Shown: positions 16,506-25,278 of the stretch, piece after piece | Layout: the number at the start of each line of letters is the position of its first letter | How positions within the stretch are numbered: the stretch's first letter is position 1 | DNA from: Casp-alpha2 sp036337015 | GTDB lineage: Bacteria; Pseudomonadota; Alphaproteobacteria; Rhodospirillales; Casp-alpha2 | Length of the DNA: 64,000 nt | Direction of reading: 5' to 3' | NCBI GenBank assembly: GCA_036337015.1 | Contig: JAYZEZ010000008.1 | Location: forward strand, 62,001-126,000 | The notes under the pieces: generated by a model | Seen by the model: only the letters and a program-made list of their open reading frames with translations | Databases searched by the model: none | What the model was told of the DNA's origin: nothing | Program-made: the position numbers and the translations under genes

Positions 16506-17179
16506 AGCAAATCTTTAACTTCTTGATGACGTTGGGAAATATAGGAAATCATTACCTCTTGTGCTTTTTCAGGCATACGTTTCCTAATAGCATCTACCAC
16601 ACCTTTAGTCATATCATCATGTGAATGGGCAACATGTTGCCAACTTTTATTTTTTGAAGAAATATAAAACCAAAGTCTAAGATGAAGGTTAAAGATTCGA
16701 GGCACCGCTTCTTGTAGATAAATATTTTTAGAAGCACTACCTAAAGCTTCATGAAAGCGTCGATCTAAATAAACAAATTCATCAATATCATCATCTTCAT
16801 TTGCTTGATTTAGTTTTTGGTCTAATGATTGAAGGACTTCAATGTCTTGCTCAGTTGCCCTTATTGCAGATAAACGGGCTGCTTCACCTTCAACTAAAAT
16901 CCTAAACTCGTAAATACTTTGCACATTTGCTGGACCAATATCACTTACTAGCATACCTCGATTTGGTAAGTGCAAAACCAATCCTTCAACAGCCAGTCGT
17001 TGTAATGCTTCTCGAATTGGCGTGCGACCAATACCTAATTCAGATATTAAGCTTTTTTCGACTAATACATCACCAGGATTTAGCTCCAGGCGTGTTATTT
17101 TATTTATCAGAAGCTGATACGCTTTTTCAGCGTAGGATATTGTATTTTCGTTTTTGTCTGCGAATTGAACTTGTACCAC
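16502..17179 (-). CDS. GntR-family regulator, FadR/FCD type
   Basis: 225 residues. The N-terminal winged helix (about 15-80) has the GntR pattern LVEKSLISELGIGRTPIREALQRL; the C-terminal FCD all-helical sensor domain (about 90-220) has the metal-site style DRRFHEAL and later His residues. The start is GTG at 17179 with AAGGAT upstream. FCD regulators usually repress catabolic operons and respond to small organic acids. It is the last gene of the long minus-strand array and follows the CobW gene by 4 bp, so it is likely co-transcribed with, and may control, the corrinoid methyltransferase genes. Confidence 0.9.
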   Translation of the reverse strand: MVQVQFADKNENTISYAEKAYQLLINKITRLELNPGDVLVEKSLISELGIGRTPIREALQRLAVEGLVLHLPNRGMLVSDIGPANVQSIYEFRILVEGEAARLSAIRATEQDIEVLQSLDQKLNQANEDDDIDEFVYLDRRFHEALGSASKNIYLQEAVPRIFNLHLRLWFYISSKNKSWQHVAHSHDDMTKGVVDAIRKRMPEKAQEVMISYISQRHQEVKDLL

Positions 17180-17183
17180 CTTT

Positions 17184-18128
17184 TTATCCTTTTGCGCAAA
17201 ACGCTATTTCAAACTTTTTTTGTAACACTTGGCGATCAAAACCTTGCCCGATAAATACAACTTGACCACTATGAGGACCTTCGAATGGATGTATGTCAAG
17301 CTGATCAGTAGAGAATTGAATCAAACAAGGTTTTCCTTCAATCTTCATAAAGCCCTTAGCTCGAAAAACCTTTGGATCAATCTCTTTAAAAAAATTTTTT
17401 ACTAAATTACGTGAAGCATCAAACTTGCTTTTAAGTAAAAGCGAATCAAATTGGGGATGGTGATGACCATGATCGTGACCATTTCTATGATCATGGGAAT
17501 GATCACTTTTATTTTGATGCTGAGAAGCTACCCGATTATTTTTACCATCTAGTATTAAGTCAAGATCAATACTGCATTGCTCTGTGAAAAATAAACTTGC
17601 GTCTGGATTTCGAGCTTCAATATCCTGATATACAGATTCGAGATCAGAATCTCCAGCGTTATCAATCTTATTTAAAAGAACAATATCTGCATGTGCTACT
17701 TGTTCCGAATAAAAATTACCCAAAATTTTACTTATTTTTTTAAACTTTGGCGCATCAACTACCGCAACAACAGGCCCTAAATCAAAATCTATTTTTATTC
17801 CGTAGCTTGGATCCCATAGACTATCTAATAAATCACTGGGCTCGGCAACTCCGCTAGCCTCTACTATTATACGGTCAATTTTAGCATTAATTTTTATTTC
17901 CTCAATAGCACTGATTAGGGATCCCTTTAAAGTGCAACACAAACAGCCAGAATTAAGCTGCACCATGTCTACATTATTACCTTCAAGAATTTTTCCATCA
18001 ATTCCAACATCACCAAATTCATTAACTATAACTGCCGTTGATTCATTGTTGGCACGCTCACTGAGAATATGTCGAACAAGTGTCGTTTTTCCGGAGCCTA
18101 GAAAACCAAAAATAAGATTCAACCGCAT
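17184..18128 (-). CDS. CobW/COG0523-family metallochaperone GTPase
   Basis: 314 residues. The P-loop GFLGSGKT is at 8-15, the family metal motif CLCC (CxCC) at 62-65, and the guanine-specificity NKID further on; a His/Asp-rich stretch lies at about 205-225, followed by the CobW C-terminal domain. These GTPases deliver metals, and CobW itself is linked to cobalamin. It sits 1 bp from the RACo-like gene upstream and 4 bp from gntR downstream. Support of corrinoid or zinc loading of the methyltransferases encoded in the same array is the natural reading; zinc homeostasis is an alternative. Confidence 0.9.
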   Translation of the reverse strand: MRLNLIFGFLGSGKTTLVRHILSERANNESTAVIVNEFGDVGIDGKILEGNNVDMVQLNSGCLCCTLKGSLISAIEEIKINAKIDRIIVEASGVAEPSDLLDSLWDPSYGIKIDFDLGPVVAVVDAPKFKKISKILGNFYSEQVAHADIVLLNKIDNAGDSDLESVYQDIEARNPDASLFFTEQCSIDLDLILDGKNNRVASQHQNKSDHSHDHRNGHDHGHHHPQFDSLLLKSKFDASRNLVKNFFKEIDPKVFRAKGFMKIEGKPCLIQFSTDQLDIHPFEGPHSGQVVFIGQGFDRQVLQKKFEIAFCAKG

Positions 18129-18129
18129 T

Positions 18130-20028
18130 TCAGGCCCCTTTTTTTTCTATACACACTTCCACTTTTTTTTCTGGAAATCCCATAGCTTCAATAAATATTT
18201 CTTGGAAGTCCATGCGTGTAGCAAGAGCTACATGTTCAATTTCATCTGCCAATACATCTGCACGTTTACGCTCTTTTTCTGAAACTAGAGCCATTTGTGC
18301 GCCCATCAGCGCAGCATTCCCAACATATGTAATTTTTTCCAAAGGCATTGGTGTCAACAAATGGATAGCCACCGCACTCTTAGTATTAATATAATTACCA
18401 AATCCACCTGCTAATTGTAGTTCAGCTAATTCATCATCGGAAACTTCCATTATTCTTTGCAACATTAAAATACCTGAATAAATTGCTCCTTTAGCTAATT
18501 GCAATTGACGTATATCTTGTTGGGTTAAAGTGATATCATGGTCCTTACCTGAGTCATCAGCAAAGACAAGAGAAAATTCAGTTTCTCCCCCAGAACCAGT
18601 CAAACGTGCAGCTAAGGCTGGAGGTAGTGTTTCGTCATCTTTAGAACGAAAACGACCGTTAGGTAAAAGCACACCAGATTCAAGTAAGCTTGCACAAGCA
18701 TCAATTAATCCCGATCCACAAAGACCCGTGGCAGGCGCATTCCCAATTGTTTCACAATAGGCATCAGTATCTATATGCACTTTTTCAATTGCACCAATAG
18801 CACCACGCATCCCATGCTTAATTTGAGCTCCTTCCAAGGCCGGACCAGCGGGTGCTGAACAAGCCATCAGCTTCCCTTTTCCACCCATAATAACTTCACC
18901 ATTGGTGCCTATATCAACTAGAGCACGGATTTCTTTACTATCGAAAATACGTGTCGCTATTATAGCACCCATTGCATCAGCCCCAACAAAGCCAGCTACA
19001 ATTGGTAGCAAGCAAATTGTTGCATTGGGAATGATCTTGAGCAAAAGATCACGAGCAGGCATTTCAATAGATCTTCGGATTGAAGGAGCATAGGGAGCCA
19101 GCCCAACATAAGTAGCATCAATTCCAAGAAAGATATGGTGCATAGCAGTGTTACCTACGATAACAACTTTATAAATATGTTCTGGAGCGATATCGGCTTT
19201 CTCACAAGCCTCTTTAATTTGGTCAGTAATACACTGAACTGCACGAGCTCTAAGTTTTCGTAAATTTCCAAGATCAAATTGTGCAAAAGCAAGCCTAGAC
19301 ATCAAATCACCGCCATAAACAGCCTGAGGGTTGATATCACTGACTGAAGCCAATTGTTCGCCACTGTCTAAATCCACCAAACTACCAACTATGCTGGTTG
19401 TCCCTATATCAAAGGCCATTCCAAATTTATGTTCAGATGTGTCGCCTGCCTCTACATCCAAAATATTCCCATTAAAGGTAGTAACAGTGACTGCACCTTT
19501 CTTTTCACGCAATATAGAAGGAATTTTTCTCATAAGATCTGGTGACAATTGCCCCGATTCACTTGCTCCTGTAGCGATTAAAATTTCTTCCAAATCAGAT
19601 GACTGAATATGTTCGTCAACCGGTATATTTGATGTAACAAACTTTTTTTCGACACCAGAATTCATTTCAATGCCAACACTCTGGCCTACATCATTTTCCC
19701 CTCCAAGAATTTGATGTCCACCTTCAGTTTGAGGAGGAGAAAGCAAAAGCTCTGTATCTTCAATAACTCTAGTTTGACAAGCCAAACGGAAACCTTCGTG
19801 GATTTCATCAGGTCCGAGTTGCACCTCATCCATTATGGTTGGTGGTGCAACAGTACCTTTTAGGACTTTTACCCGACAACCACGACACTTCCCACGTGCG
19901 CCACAAGTTGCAACAACATCAATATCTACTGACCGAGCAACATCGAGGAAAGTTGTGCCTTCTTCAATTTTAACAGGTGTCTTTACACCTTCAGAATTAA
20001 CAAAAGTTGTCGTATATTTTTTACTCAT
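18130..20028 (-). CDS. RACo-type reductive activator of corrinoid proteins (2Fe-2S / ASKHA, DUF4445)
   Basis: 632 residues. The N-terminal [2Fe-2S] ferredoxin domain has Cys42, Cys48, Cys51 and Cys84. A linker leads to a two-lobe ASKHA ATPase domain beginning FDIGTTSIVG (about 217) with a second phosphate motif VDIGTNGEVIM. This is the architecture of RACo and related activators that use ATP to reduce inactive cob(II)amide back to cob(I)amide. The array also has the corrinoid protein 133 bp upstream, so it probably keeps that protein and the CmuA-like fusion active. The ribosome site is weak. The size is normal for the family. Confidence 0.92.
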   Translation of the reverse strand: MSKKYTTTFVNSEGVKTPVKIEEGTTFLDVARSVDIDVVATCGARGKCRGCRVKVLKGTVAPPTIMDEVQLGPDEIHEGFRLACQTRVIEDTELLLSPPQTEGGHQILGGENDVGQSVGIEMNSGVEKKFVTSNIPVDEHIQSSDLEEILIATGASESGQLSPDLMRKIPSILREKKGAVTVTTFNGNILDVEAGDTSEHKFGMAFDIGTTSIVGSLVDLDSGEQLASVSDINPQAVYGGDLMSRLAFAQFDLGNLRKLRARAVQCITDQIKEACEKADIAPEHIYKVVIVGNTAMHHIFLGIDATYVGLAPYAPSIRRSIEMPARDLLLKIIPNATICLLPIVAGFVGADAMGAIIATRIFDSKEIRALVDIGTNGEVIMGGKGKLMACSAPAGPALEGAQIKHGMRGAIGAIEKVHIDTDAYCETIGNAPATGLCGSGLIDACASLLESGVLLPNGRFRSKDDETLPPALAARLTGSGGETEFSLVFADDSGKDHDITLTQQDIRQLQLAKGAIYSGILMLQRIMEVSDDELAELQLAGGFGNYINTKSAVAIHLLTPMPLEKITYVGNAALMGAQMALVSEKERKRADVLADEIEHVALATRMDFQEIFIEAMGFPEKKVEVCIEKKGA

Positions 20029-20161
20029 GGATCTTTGTGCCCAATACCTTATTATGCCATTTATTTCCTATTCCAATAAGTCATACTTAATAAAATGCAA
20101 GACTTTTGAAAAAAAAAAGATCTAAATTATTTGATTTTATACCAAAAATACTTTCTAAATT

Positions 20162-20869
20162 TTAGCCCCAAGCTTCCCGAGGTTCATTTATCAATTTCTT
20201 AGCTAAATTAACAGCTGCTATCGCATCTTTACCCCAGCCGTCGGCCCCGCACTCATCTGCCCATTCTTGGGTAGTCGGTGCCCCACCAATAAGTATTTTT
20301 ATTTTATCTCGAACACCTGCTTTCTGAAGTTCCTCAATCGTAACTTTTTGGTAATATACAGTTGTTGATAATAATGCAGAAAAACCGACTAAATCTGCCT
20401 TTTGCTCTTTCGCAGCCTCAATAAATTTATCGGGGTGCACATCCGTTCCAAGATTAGTAATTACAAATCCAGCATTTTCTAGCATAATGGTGACAATAGA
20501 TTGGCCAATATCATGCATATCGCCTAGAACTGTTCCAATAACAAAATTACCGAGCGGTTTTTCGGCTTTAGCTGCTAAAAGGGGTCTAATAAGAGCGAGC
20601 CCAGCTTTCATTGCCCGCGCAGTAATCAACATTTCAGGAATAAAAATAATATTTTCAGAGAAACGATCACCTTGCAAGTTAAAACCGGGGAACAAGCCAT
20701 CATCAAGTATAGTTCTAGGGTCAATTTCGTTTTCGATAGCTTTCGTCACAAAATCATGTGTAAATTCATGATGCCCACTTTCTACGGCTTCCCACAAAGG
20801 CTTCCAGTCCCAACTATCAGGAGCTCGCTCTTCCCACCCATCAGGTATCTTTAACTCCGGCGTCGCCAT
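20162..20869 (-). CDS. Stand-alone corrinoid protein (MtaC/MttC type)
   Basis: 235 residues. A four-helix B12-binding cap domain (about 15-95, with FIPEMLITARAMKAGLALIRPLL) precedes a Rossmann cobalamin domain. The cobalt-ligand motif is DMHDIG near residue 117; later SALLSTTV and GGAPTTQEW complete the binding loops. A GGAGAAAG ribosome site precedes the ATG. It is 18 bp downstream of the UroD-type methyltransferase, the common pairing of methyltransferase and corrinoid carrier. It would shuttle the methyl group from the substrate enzyme to the methyl-H4folate methyltransferase. Confidence 0.94.
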   Translation of the reverse strand: MATPELKIPDGWEERAPDSWDWKPLWEAVESGHHEFTHDFVTKAIENEIDPRTILDDGLFPGFNLQGDRFSENIIFIPEMLITARAMKAGLALIRPLLAAKAEKPLGNFVIGTVLGDMHDIGQSIVTIMLENAGFVITNLGTDVHPDKFIEAAKEQKADLVGFSALLSTTVYYQKVTIEELQKAGVRDKIKILIGGAPTTQEWADECGADGWGKDAIAAVNLAKKLINEPREAWG

Positions 20870-20887
20870 TAACTTTCTCCATATTTC

Positions 20888-22057
20888 TTAATCGAGGGGA
20901 TACTTTCCATAAACCCCATAATCTTTAGTAGCTTCAAACAAAGCCCAGACATTTTGAATTGCAACATCAGCAAGAATATAGTGGGCTGGTGAAAAAACAT
21001 ATCCTCCACCAACTGCCAAGTTCTTCATTACCTCTAAAACACCTGCACGAACTTCTTCGACAGAACCACGCGGCAACAAGTTTTGTACATCCAGGCCACC
21101 AATTAGGGCAATGTCATCACCAAATTTTTTCTTGATTCCAGCCTGATCTTTATTCCCTCCAGTCGGTTGCATAAGACCAGACAAGTCAACACCTAGTTCA
21201 ATCATATCACCAATAATTGGAGAATAATCACCGCAGGAATGAAGCTTAACAAACAGCTCTGAATTTTCCTTTCTAAATCCTTTAAACATGTAATCCAATC
21301 GAGGTTTAGCAAGCTCTCTCCATTGCTCTGGTGACAACATCATCGATTGCTGCGCACCAACATCGTCACCAACACGGATCATATCGACACCTAACTTTGC
21401 TACGTTTCTCCCTAATTCAGTGTAGTACTCAGTAAGACCATCGAGCACTCCTTCAATCAATTCCGGCTGATCAAACATTAAAAGAAAAAATTTCTGAGTA
21501 CCTACTATATGAGCATAAGCAGCTTCAATTAGGGTTGAAGAAAGATCAACCATAATAAAGTAGTCATCTTGGTACTCTTTACAAAGAGCCTTGATTGGAT
21601 CGAGTAATCTTGGATCGGCCGGATCAGGCCATTTATAATTTTTTAAATCATCCATAGATTGTATCGGGTGAGCACTAGGAAAATTTTCAGGTACAACTTT
21701 AGCAGGGCCCCAATATTCTTGAGTTTTCATAAATTCTTTATGCTCTTCCTCTGTTCTTCCCTCTAATCCACTTTTTCCATAACTTACGTTAAAAGGACTA
21801 ACCCACGTTTCCCCAATTTCAATTGGATGATGTGAAAATTCAGAATTGATACCAATTTGATAAATAATAGCATCGTTTCCCATCCTTAACTCAAGTTGCG
21901 GTTGGTGCCCAAGACCAGTTGCTGTATCAGTAATGCCAAAAATTCGTGCAACTTTTTCTTTGGCTTCACGCTTCATCCTGAACAACCTTGGCACACGATC
22001 AATTTTTTCATGACGAAGAGCACGACTAAAGCGATCACGAGGTTTTAGTTCTTTCAT
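20888..22057 (-). CDS. UroD-type corrinoid methyltransferase (MtaA/CmuC-like)
   Basis: 389 residues of the uroporphyrinogen-decarboxylase/MtaA/CmuC family. The N-terminus has RALRHEKIDRVPR; the metal motif is LHSCGDYSPI (H-x-C-G) near residue 270, followed by the GLDVQNLLPRGS barrel-end segment. Such proteins transfer methyl groups between a thiol or substrate and a corrinoid using zinc. The size matches CmuC. The gene is paired with the corrinoid protein (18 bp). An AAGGACA ribosome site precedes the ATG. A weak terminator lies upstream between it and the methyl-H4folate methyltransferase gene, so it may begin its own transcript. Confidence 0.9.
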   Translation of the reverse strand: MKELKPRDRFSRALRHEKIDRVPRLFRMKREAKEKVARIFGITDTATGLGHQPQLELRMGNDAIIYQIGINSEFSHHPIEIGETWVSPFNVSYGKSGLEGRTEEEHKEFMKTQEYWGPAKVVPENFPSAHPIQSMDDLKNYKWPDPADPRLLDPIKALCKEYQDDYFIMVDLSSTLIEAAYAHIVGTQKFFLLMFDQPELIEGVLDGLTEYYTELGRNVAKLGVDMIRVGDDVGAQQSMMLSPEQWRELAKPRLDYMFKGFRKENSELFVKLHSCGDYSPIIGDMIELGVDLSGLMQPTGGNKDQAGIKKKFGDDIALIGGLDVQNLLPRGSVEEVRAGVLEVMKNLAVGGGYVFSPAHYILADVAIQNVWALFEATKDYGVYGKYPLD

Positions 22058-22133
22058 AGATTGTGTCCTTAAATAAAAAACTAATATTAAGACTTATAAT
22101 ATATTCTTAATATATAACAATCGATTGATCAAT

Positions 22134-22160
22134 AAAAAGCTAGCGTGGATTCGAGCTTTT
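22134..22160 (-). terminator. Probable intrinsic terminator after the methyl-H4folate methyltransferase gene
   Basis: On the minus strand AAAAGCT and AGCTTTT form a 7-bp stem with a 12-base loop, and the right arm runs into TTTTT. It lies about 65 bp after the stop of the pterin methyltransferase gene. The stem is short and AT-rich, so termination may be partial. Confidence 0.45.
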
Positions 22161-22224
22161 ACTACTTAATCATGGACTTAATTCTAAGCTTTAATCATAA
22201 GGGGATGTTCAACAGTCAATAGCT

Positions 22225-23274
22225 CTAGGAATCTTTAGAACGCCAATACTGAATAAAATTCATCGAGAAATCATCTTTTCCAGTAAGCACATCAACACCT
22301 AGTCTAAATTCAACAACTTCTGGATTATCTTTTTCATTAGGGTCTTCTAGTGATTCCATTCTACGAGCTACTGACGTTGCATCAATACCATTAATTGAAT
22401 TCATAACTGGATCTATCATAACAGAATCACAACCATTATGAACAGATAATGAAATAAAGGCGTTATTCAGAACCTTACGTCCAGGCAACCCAAACGAAGC
22501 ATTGGAGTGTCCACCAAATATATGAACATCTGGATATTTTTTACGCAAAGTACTTACTGAATCAAGGTAGTGGTTTCCAAATTGTGGATTAGCTCCTATG
22601 GGAAAGACTAGAGGATCAAGATAACGATCATCCATAGGTATTTCCGCTTCATCCATCATATCCATCAACGCAACTAAGTTTTCTGTGCGCTCCTTATCAT
22701 CAGCAGGCATTCCATCTGCACCACCAGCATTTGCAAATAGATAAGTATCCATTTCTTTAGCCATTTGAATTAGTGGCAACCTTGGAGGCTCAAGATTAAC
22801 TGAATTAATTGCAGGTCGACTTATGCTTCTGTCATAAACCTCCAGGCCAACCTTGATAGTTTCAGAGTCTGAAGAATCAAGTGCTATTGGTTTCTTTGTC
22901 ATAGATTGCATTATCTTAACTGCAGCCTGCATCCACTCAAGGCGTTCTTCCGGATAATAGCTGATCTCATCAACACAAAGATCAATGAAATGGGCCCCAT
23001 TCTTCTCTTGGTTTTTAACAATCCAATTTATGTAATTTTTATCATCATTTTTAACTGCATGGGTGATATGGGGAATCATAAATTTCTTTTGTTCATCGGG
23101 CTCTTCTGGAAAACCATCTGTAATATCGAGTGATCCTTCTTTGCCATCTAAATCTGTATATTTAAGGAAATACTTTTCCTCCTCCTTAAAGACACGAGGG
23201 CTTGATCCCTTTATCTTACGGCTCGTGTTAAAATTCTCTCCAATTACAATTAAGCCGTTGTGCTCTATAGTCAT
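22225..23274 (-). CDS. Methyltetrahydrofolate:corrinoid methyltransferase (MtrH/AcsE/CmuB type)
   Basis: 349 residues with the pterin-binding TIM barrel of the dihydropteroate synthase/MeTr family. It begins VIGENFN, has ALDSSDSE, RPAINSVN, and the strongly conserved GGHSNASFGLPGR segment, all typical of AcsE/MtrH-type enzymes. It moves a methyl group between methyl-corrinoid and tetrahydrofolate; in this context transfer to H4folate is likely, feeding one-carbon oxidation or assimilation. It plays the same part as CmuB in chloromethane use. An AGGAG ribosome site precedes the ATG. It follows the activation-domain gene by 30 bp. Confidence 0.92.
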   Translation of the reverse strand: MTIEHNGLIVIGENFNTSRKIKGSSPRVFKEEEKYFLKYTDLDGKEGSLDITDGFPEEPDEQKKFMIPHITHAVKNDDKNYINWIVKNQEKNGAHFIDLCVDEISYYPEERLEWMQAAVKIMQSMTKKPIALDSSDSETIKVGLEVYDRSISRPAINSVNLEPPRLPLIQMAKEMDTYLFANAGGADGMPADDKERTENLVALMDMMDEAEIPMDDRYLDPLVFPIGANPQFGNHYLDSVSTLRKKYPDVHIFGGHSNASFGLPGRKVLNNAFISLSVHNGCDSVMIDPVMNSINGIDATSVARRMESLEDPNEKDNPEVVEFRLGVDVLTGKDDFSMNFIQYWRSKDS

Positions 23275-23304
23275 ATCAGTCTCCTTTTTTAAATTCAGAA
23301 CAGC

Positions 23305-23982
23305 TTAATTCTTAATTAGGCTGGACCGGGGTGATGAAAGTGGGCGTACACCATATAGGCCCGATCGCGATTTTTTTGGTAGCATGGCGCAACTTTCAAG
23401 CAGTTCAACTGGAAAATCAGTATCTGAAAATAACTCAAACAAGCTCTTCTGTTCCAACAAATTCCACTCATTGTAACCAGGACCAAATCTTCGGGTTAAA
23501 CATAATCCATCTTTCTTTAATTTTTTTTGTAAATAAATAGCTAGTTCACGAGACGCTTGTTCAATTCCTATCCAGCCAGCCGTTTCTAGGAATAGTGCTT
23601 CAACAATATCTCCCTTCTCCTGGAGCTGCATAGATTCCTCATCAATCTTCCCTCCCAATGTTAAAATAAAAGGAATAACGTGATCACAATTCCGAAGTAA
23701 GGGTTCAAAGCCACTGTAATTAAAAGAAGTTCCTGTCTCCAATCTAAGTGAATCCTGATCACAACTTTCAATGGATACTTTACGAAATATTGCTATGGGC
23801 GCTGATAAATTTGTAGCCCTTGCAGTCATCGTTGTTGCAATCTGTCTGACATCTTTTCGTACAGCCGATAAGTCTCTGTAACCTTGTATACGAAGAACTT
23901 TTTCAAGCGGTATCGTAGACCCTTTCAGGTTATACGTTTCACAATCCCCTAAAACACTTGTTGATCCAAGTTCGGAACTCAT
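23305..23982 (-). CDS. MetH activation-domain-like protein
   Basis: 225 residues resembling the stand-alone relatives of the C-terminal activation domain of B12-dependent methionine synthase. The pattern FGPGYNEWNLLEQKSLFELF corresponds to the region that contacts SAM and cobalamin in MetH; a segment TLGGKIDEESMQL precedes it. Such proteins are found beside corrinoid methyltransferases and probably help reductive reactivation of the corrinoid, alongside the RACo-type protein. It is between the virulence-factor-family gene (51 bp) and the pterin methyltransferase gene (30 bp). Whether it binds SAM is not clear by eye. Confidence 0.8.
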   Translation of the reverse strand: MSSELGSTSVLGDCETYNLKGSTIPLEKVLRIQGYRDLSAVRKDVRQIATTMTARATNLSAPIAIFRKVSIESCDQDSLRLETGTSFNYSGFEPLLRNCDHVIPFILTLGGKIDEESMQLQEKGDIVEALFLETAGWIGIEQASRELAIYLQKKLKKDGLCLTRRFGPGYNEWNLLEQKSLFELFSDTDFPVELLESCAMLPKKSRSGLYGVRPLSSPRSSLIKN

Positions 23983-24033
23983 ATGTAACTCTTAAAATGT
24001 ATATTGAAGAAATAGATTTTAGATTTTTAAAAA

Positions 24034-24318
24034 TTAATTTTTTATTGTGGCAGCAGTTTTAATATCTTCAAATTGAGCTTCTAACTCCTCAGCTACGGCT
24101 TTGGCAACCTCTTCTGCAGAACCATCACGTTCCTCAGGTTTACCTCGTGTCCATTCCTCCAGATACGCATCTGTCCCCGCTAATCCAGATTCCATAGCAA
24201 CATGGTCAATTAGAGCCTGGAATCTTGGGCTTAATTCAATCTTATGATGTCCATTATCATCAGATGCATCAACAAGAGATGGCAGATTCTGCCAATATAA
24301 AATTTCGTATTTAGCCAT
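24034..24318 (-). CDS. Virulence-factor-family small protein
   Basis: 94 residues, acidic, with no signal or membrane segment. The opening YEILYWQNLPSLVDA and the central DAYLEEWTRGKPEERDG match the small family labelled virulence factor (PF13769 as I recall it), which in alphaproteobacteria is often next to corrinoid methyltransferases and MetH-activation proteins. The name is historical; a role in assembling or regulating the methyl-transfer system is more likely than virulence. It starts 76 bp after the aquaporin gene stop, inside the same array. Confidence 0.7.
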   Translation of the reverse strand: MAKYEILYWQNLPSLVDASDDNGHHKIELSPRFQALIDHVAMESGLAGTDAYLEEWTRGKPEERDGSAEEVAKAVAEELEAQFEDIKTAATIKN

Positions 24319-24394
24319 TTCATATCTTCCTATATTTTGAATTCGACGAAAAAGATATAAGTGTCATATCTATACTTTCCAAGTATCTACGTTA

Positions 24395-25276
24395 TCAATT
24401 TTTAGCTCGTTCATAAAACGAAGCTAGTATCCGAAAAAGACCACCCCCTACTACAGCACCGATAATTGGTGCCAAGATATAAACAACAAACCAGCCACCA
24501 CGGGGCCCAGGAATGGCGATCTCTCCCCATCCTAAAAAGTAGGATACTAACCGAGGGCCAAAATCACGAGCTGGGTTTAGCGCAGCTTGAGTAAGTGGTG
24601 CCACAACTGAAATAATTGCAGCAACCCCGAGACCTATAATCACAGCTGCCTGTGCTGGTGATGGTTTTGAAGGATTGCGGTCACTGGTAACAGTACCTAC
24701 GAGAAAAGCTAGGAAAGCAGTACCAACCATTTCTGCAATAAAAGCAGACTTAAGACTAACCACACGCCAAGCTTCTTCTGCAGTCCCATACATAGCCGGA
24801 TTAGGAAAATACTCTCCAAAAACCATGGCGCTTAATTCGCTACCTGGCCCACCTCGCAACAACCCCCGTTGCCTTTCAAATTCAATAATAGCTTCAGAAA
24901 ATAAAGCATACAGGAGCAATGAAGCGCAAGCCGCCCCGAACACCTGGGCAGCACAATAAGGAACAACACGACCTATAGGAAAGCGATCATAAATAGCCGC
25001 GACTACAGTAATAGCTGGGTTAATGTGTCCTCCTGACAACGATGCAGAAGCATAAATTCCAAGGGCTACACCAACAGCCCAAACAGCGGCAACTTGCCAT
25101 AGGCCAACTTGAGCACCGCTAACAACCGCAGCATTGACAGCACCAACACCAAAAAAAACCAAAATAAAGGTCCCCGTGAATTCGCCGGCCAACGCTGGCC
25201 AGAAACGAGGCAATAAATCTTGTCTTAACGTTTCCTCAATATTCCCCGCAGAGGTTTTAGGCTTTTTATCGTTCAC
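24395..25276 (-). CDS. Aquaglyceroporin (MIP family channel)
   Basis: 293 residues with six membrane helices and the two pore loops: GGHINPAIT and ALNPARDFGPR. The Asp after the second NPA (NPARD) marks the glycerol-type, wider pore. Such channels pass uncharged As(OH)3, and aquaglyceroporins in ars operons can export or import arsenite. Start is GTG at 25276. It lies 2 bp after the pentapeptide gene, itself translationally coupled to aioA, so arsenite or methylarsenite movement is a better guess than glycerol uptake. About 35 residues of soluble N-terminus precede the first helix. Confidence 0.93.
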   Translation of the reverse strand: MNDKKPKTSAGNIEETLRQDLLPRFWPALAGEFTGTFILVFFGVGAVNAAVVSGAQVGLWQVAAVWAVGVALGIYASASLSGGHINPAITVVAAIYDRFPIGRVVPYCAAQVFGAACASLLLYALFSEAIIEFERQRGLLRGGPGSELSAMVFGEYFPNPAMYGTAEEAWRVVSLKSAFIAEMVGTAFLAFLVGTVTSDRNPSKPSPAQAAVIIGLGVAAIISVVAPLTQAALNPARDFGPRLVSYFLGWGEIAIPGPRGGWFVVYILAPIIGAVVGGGLFRILASFYERAKN

Positions 25277-25278
25277 AA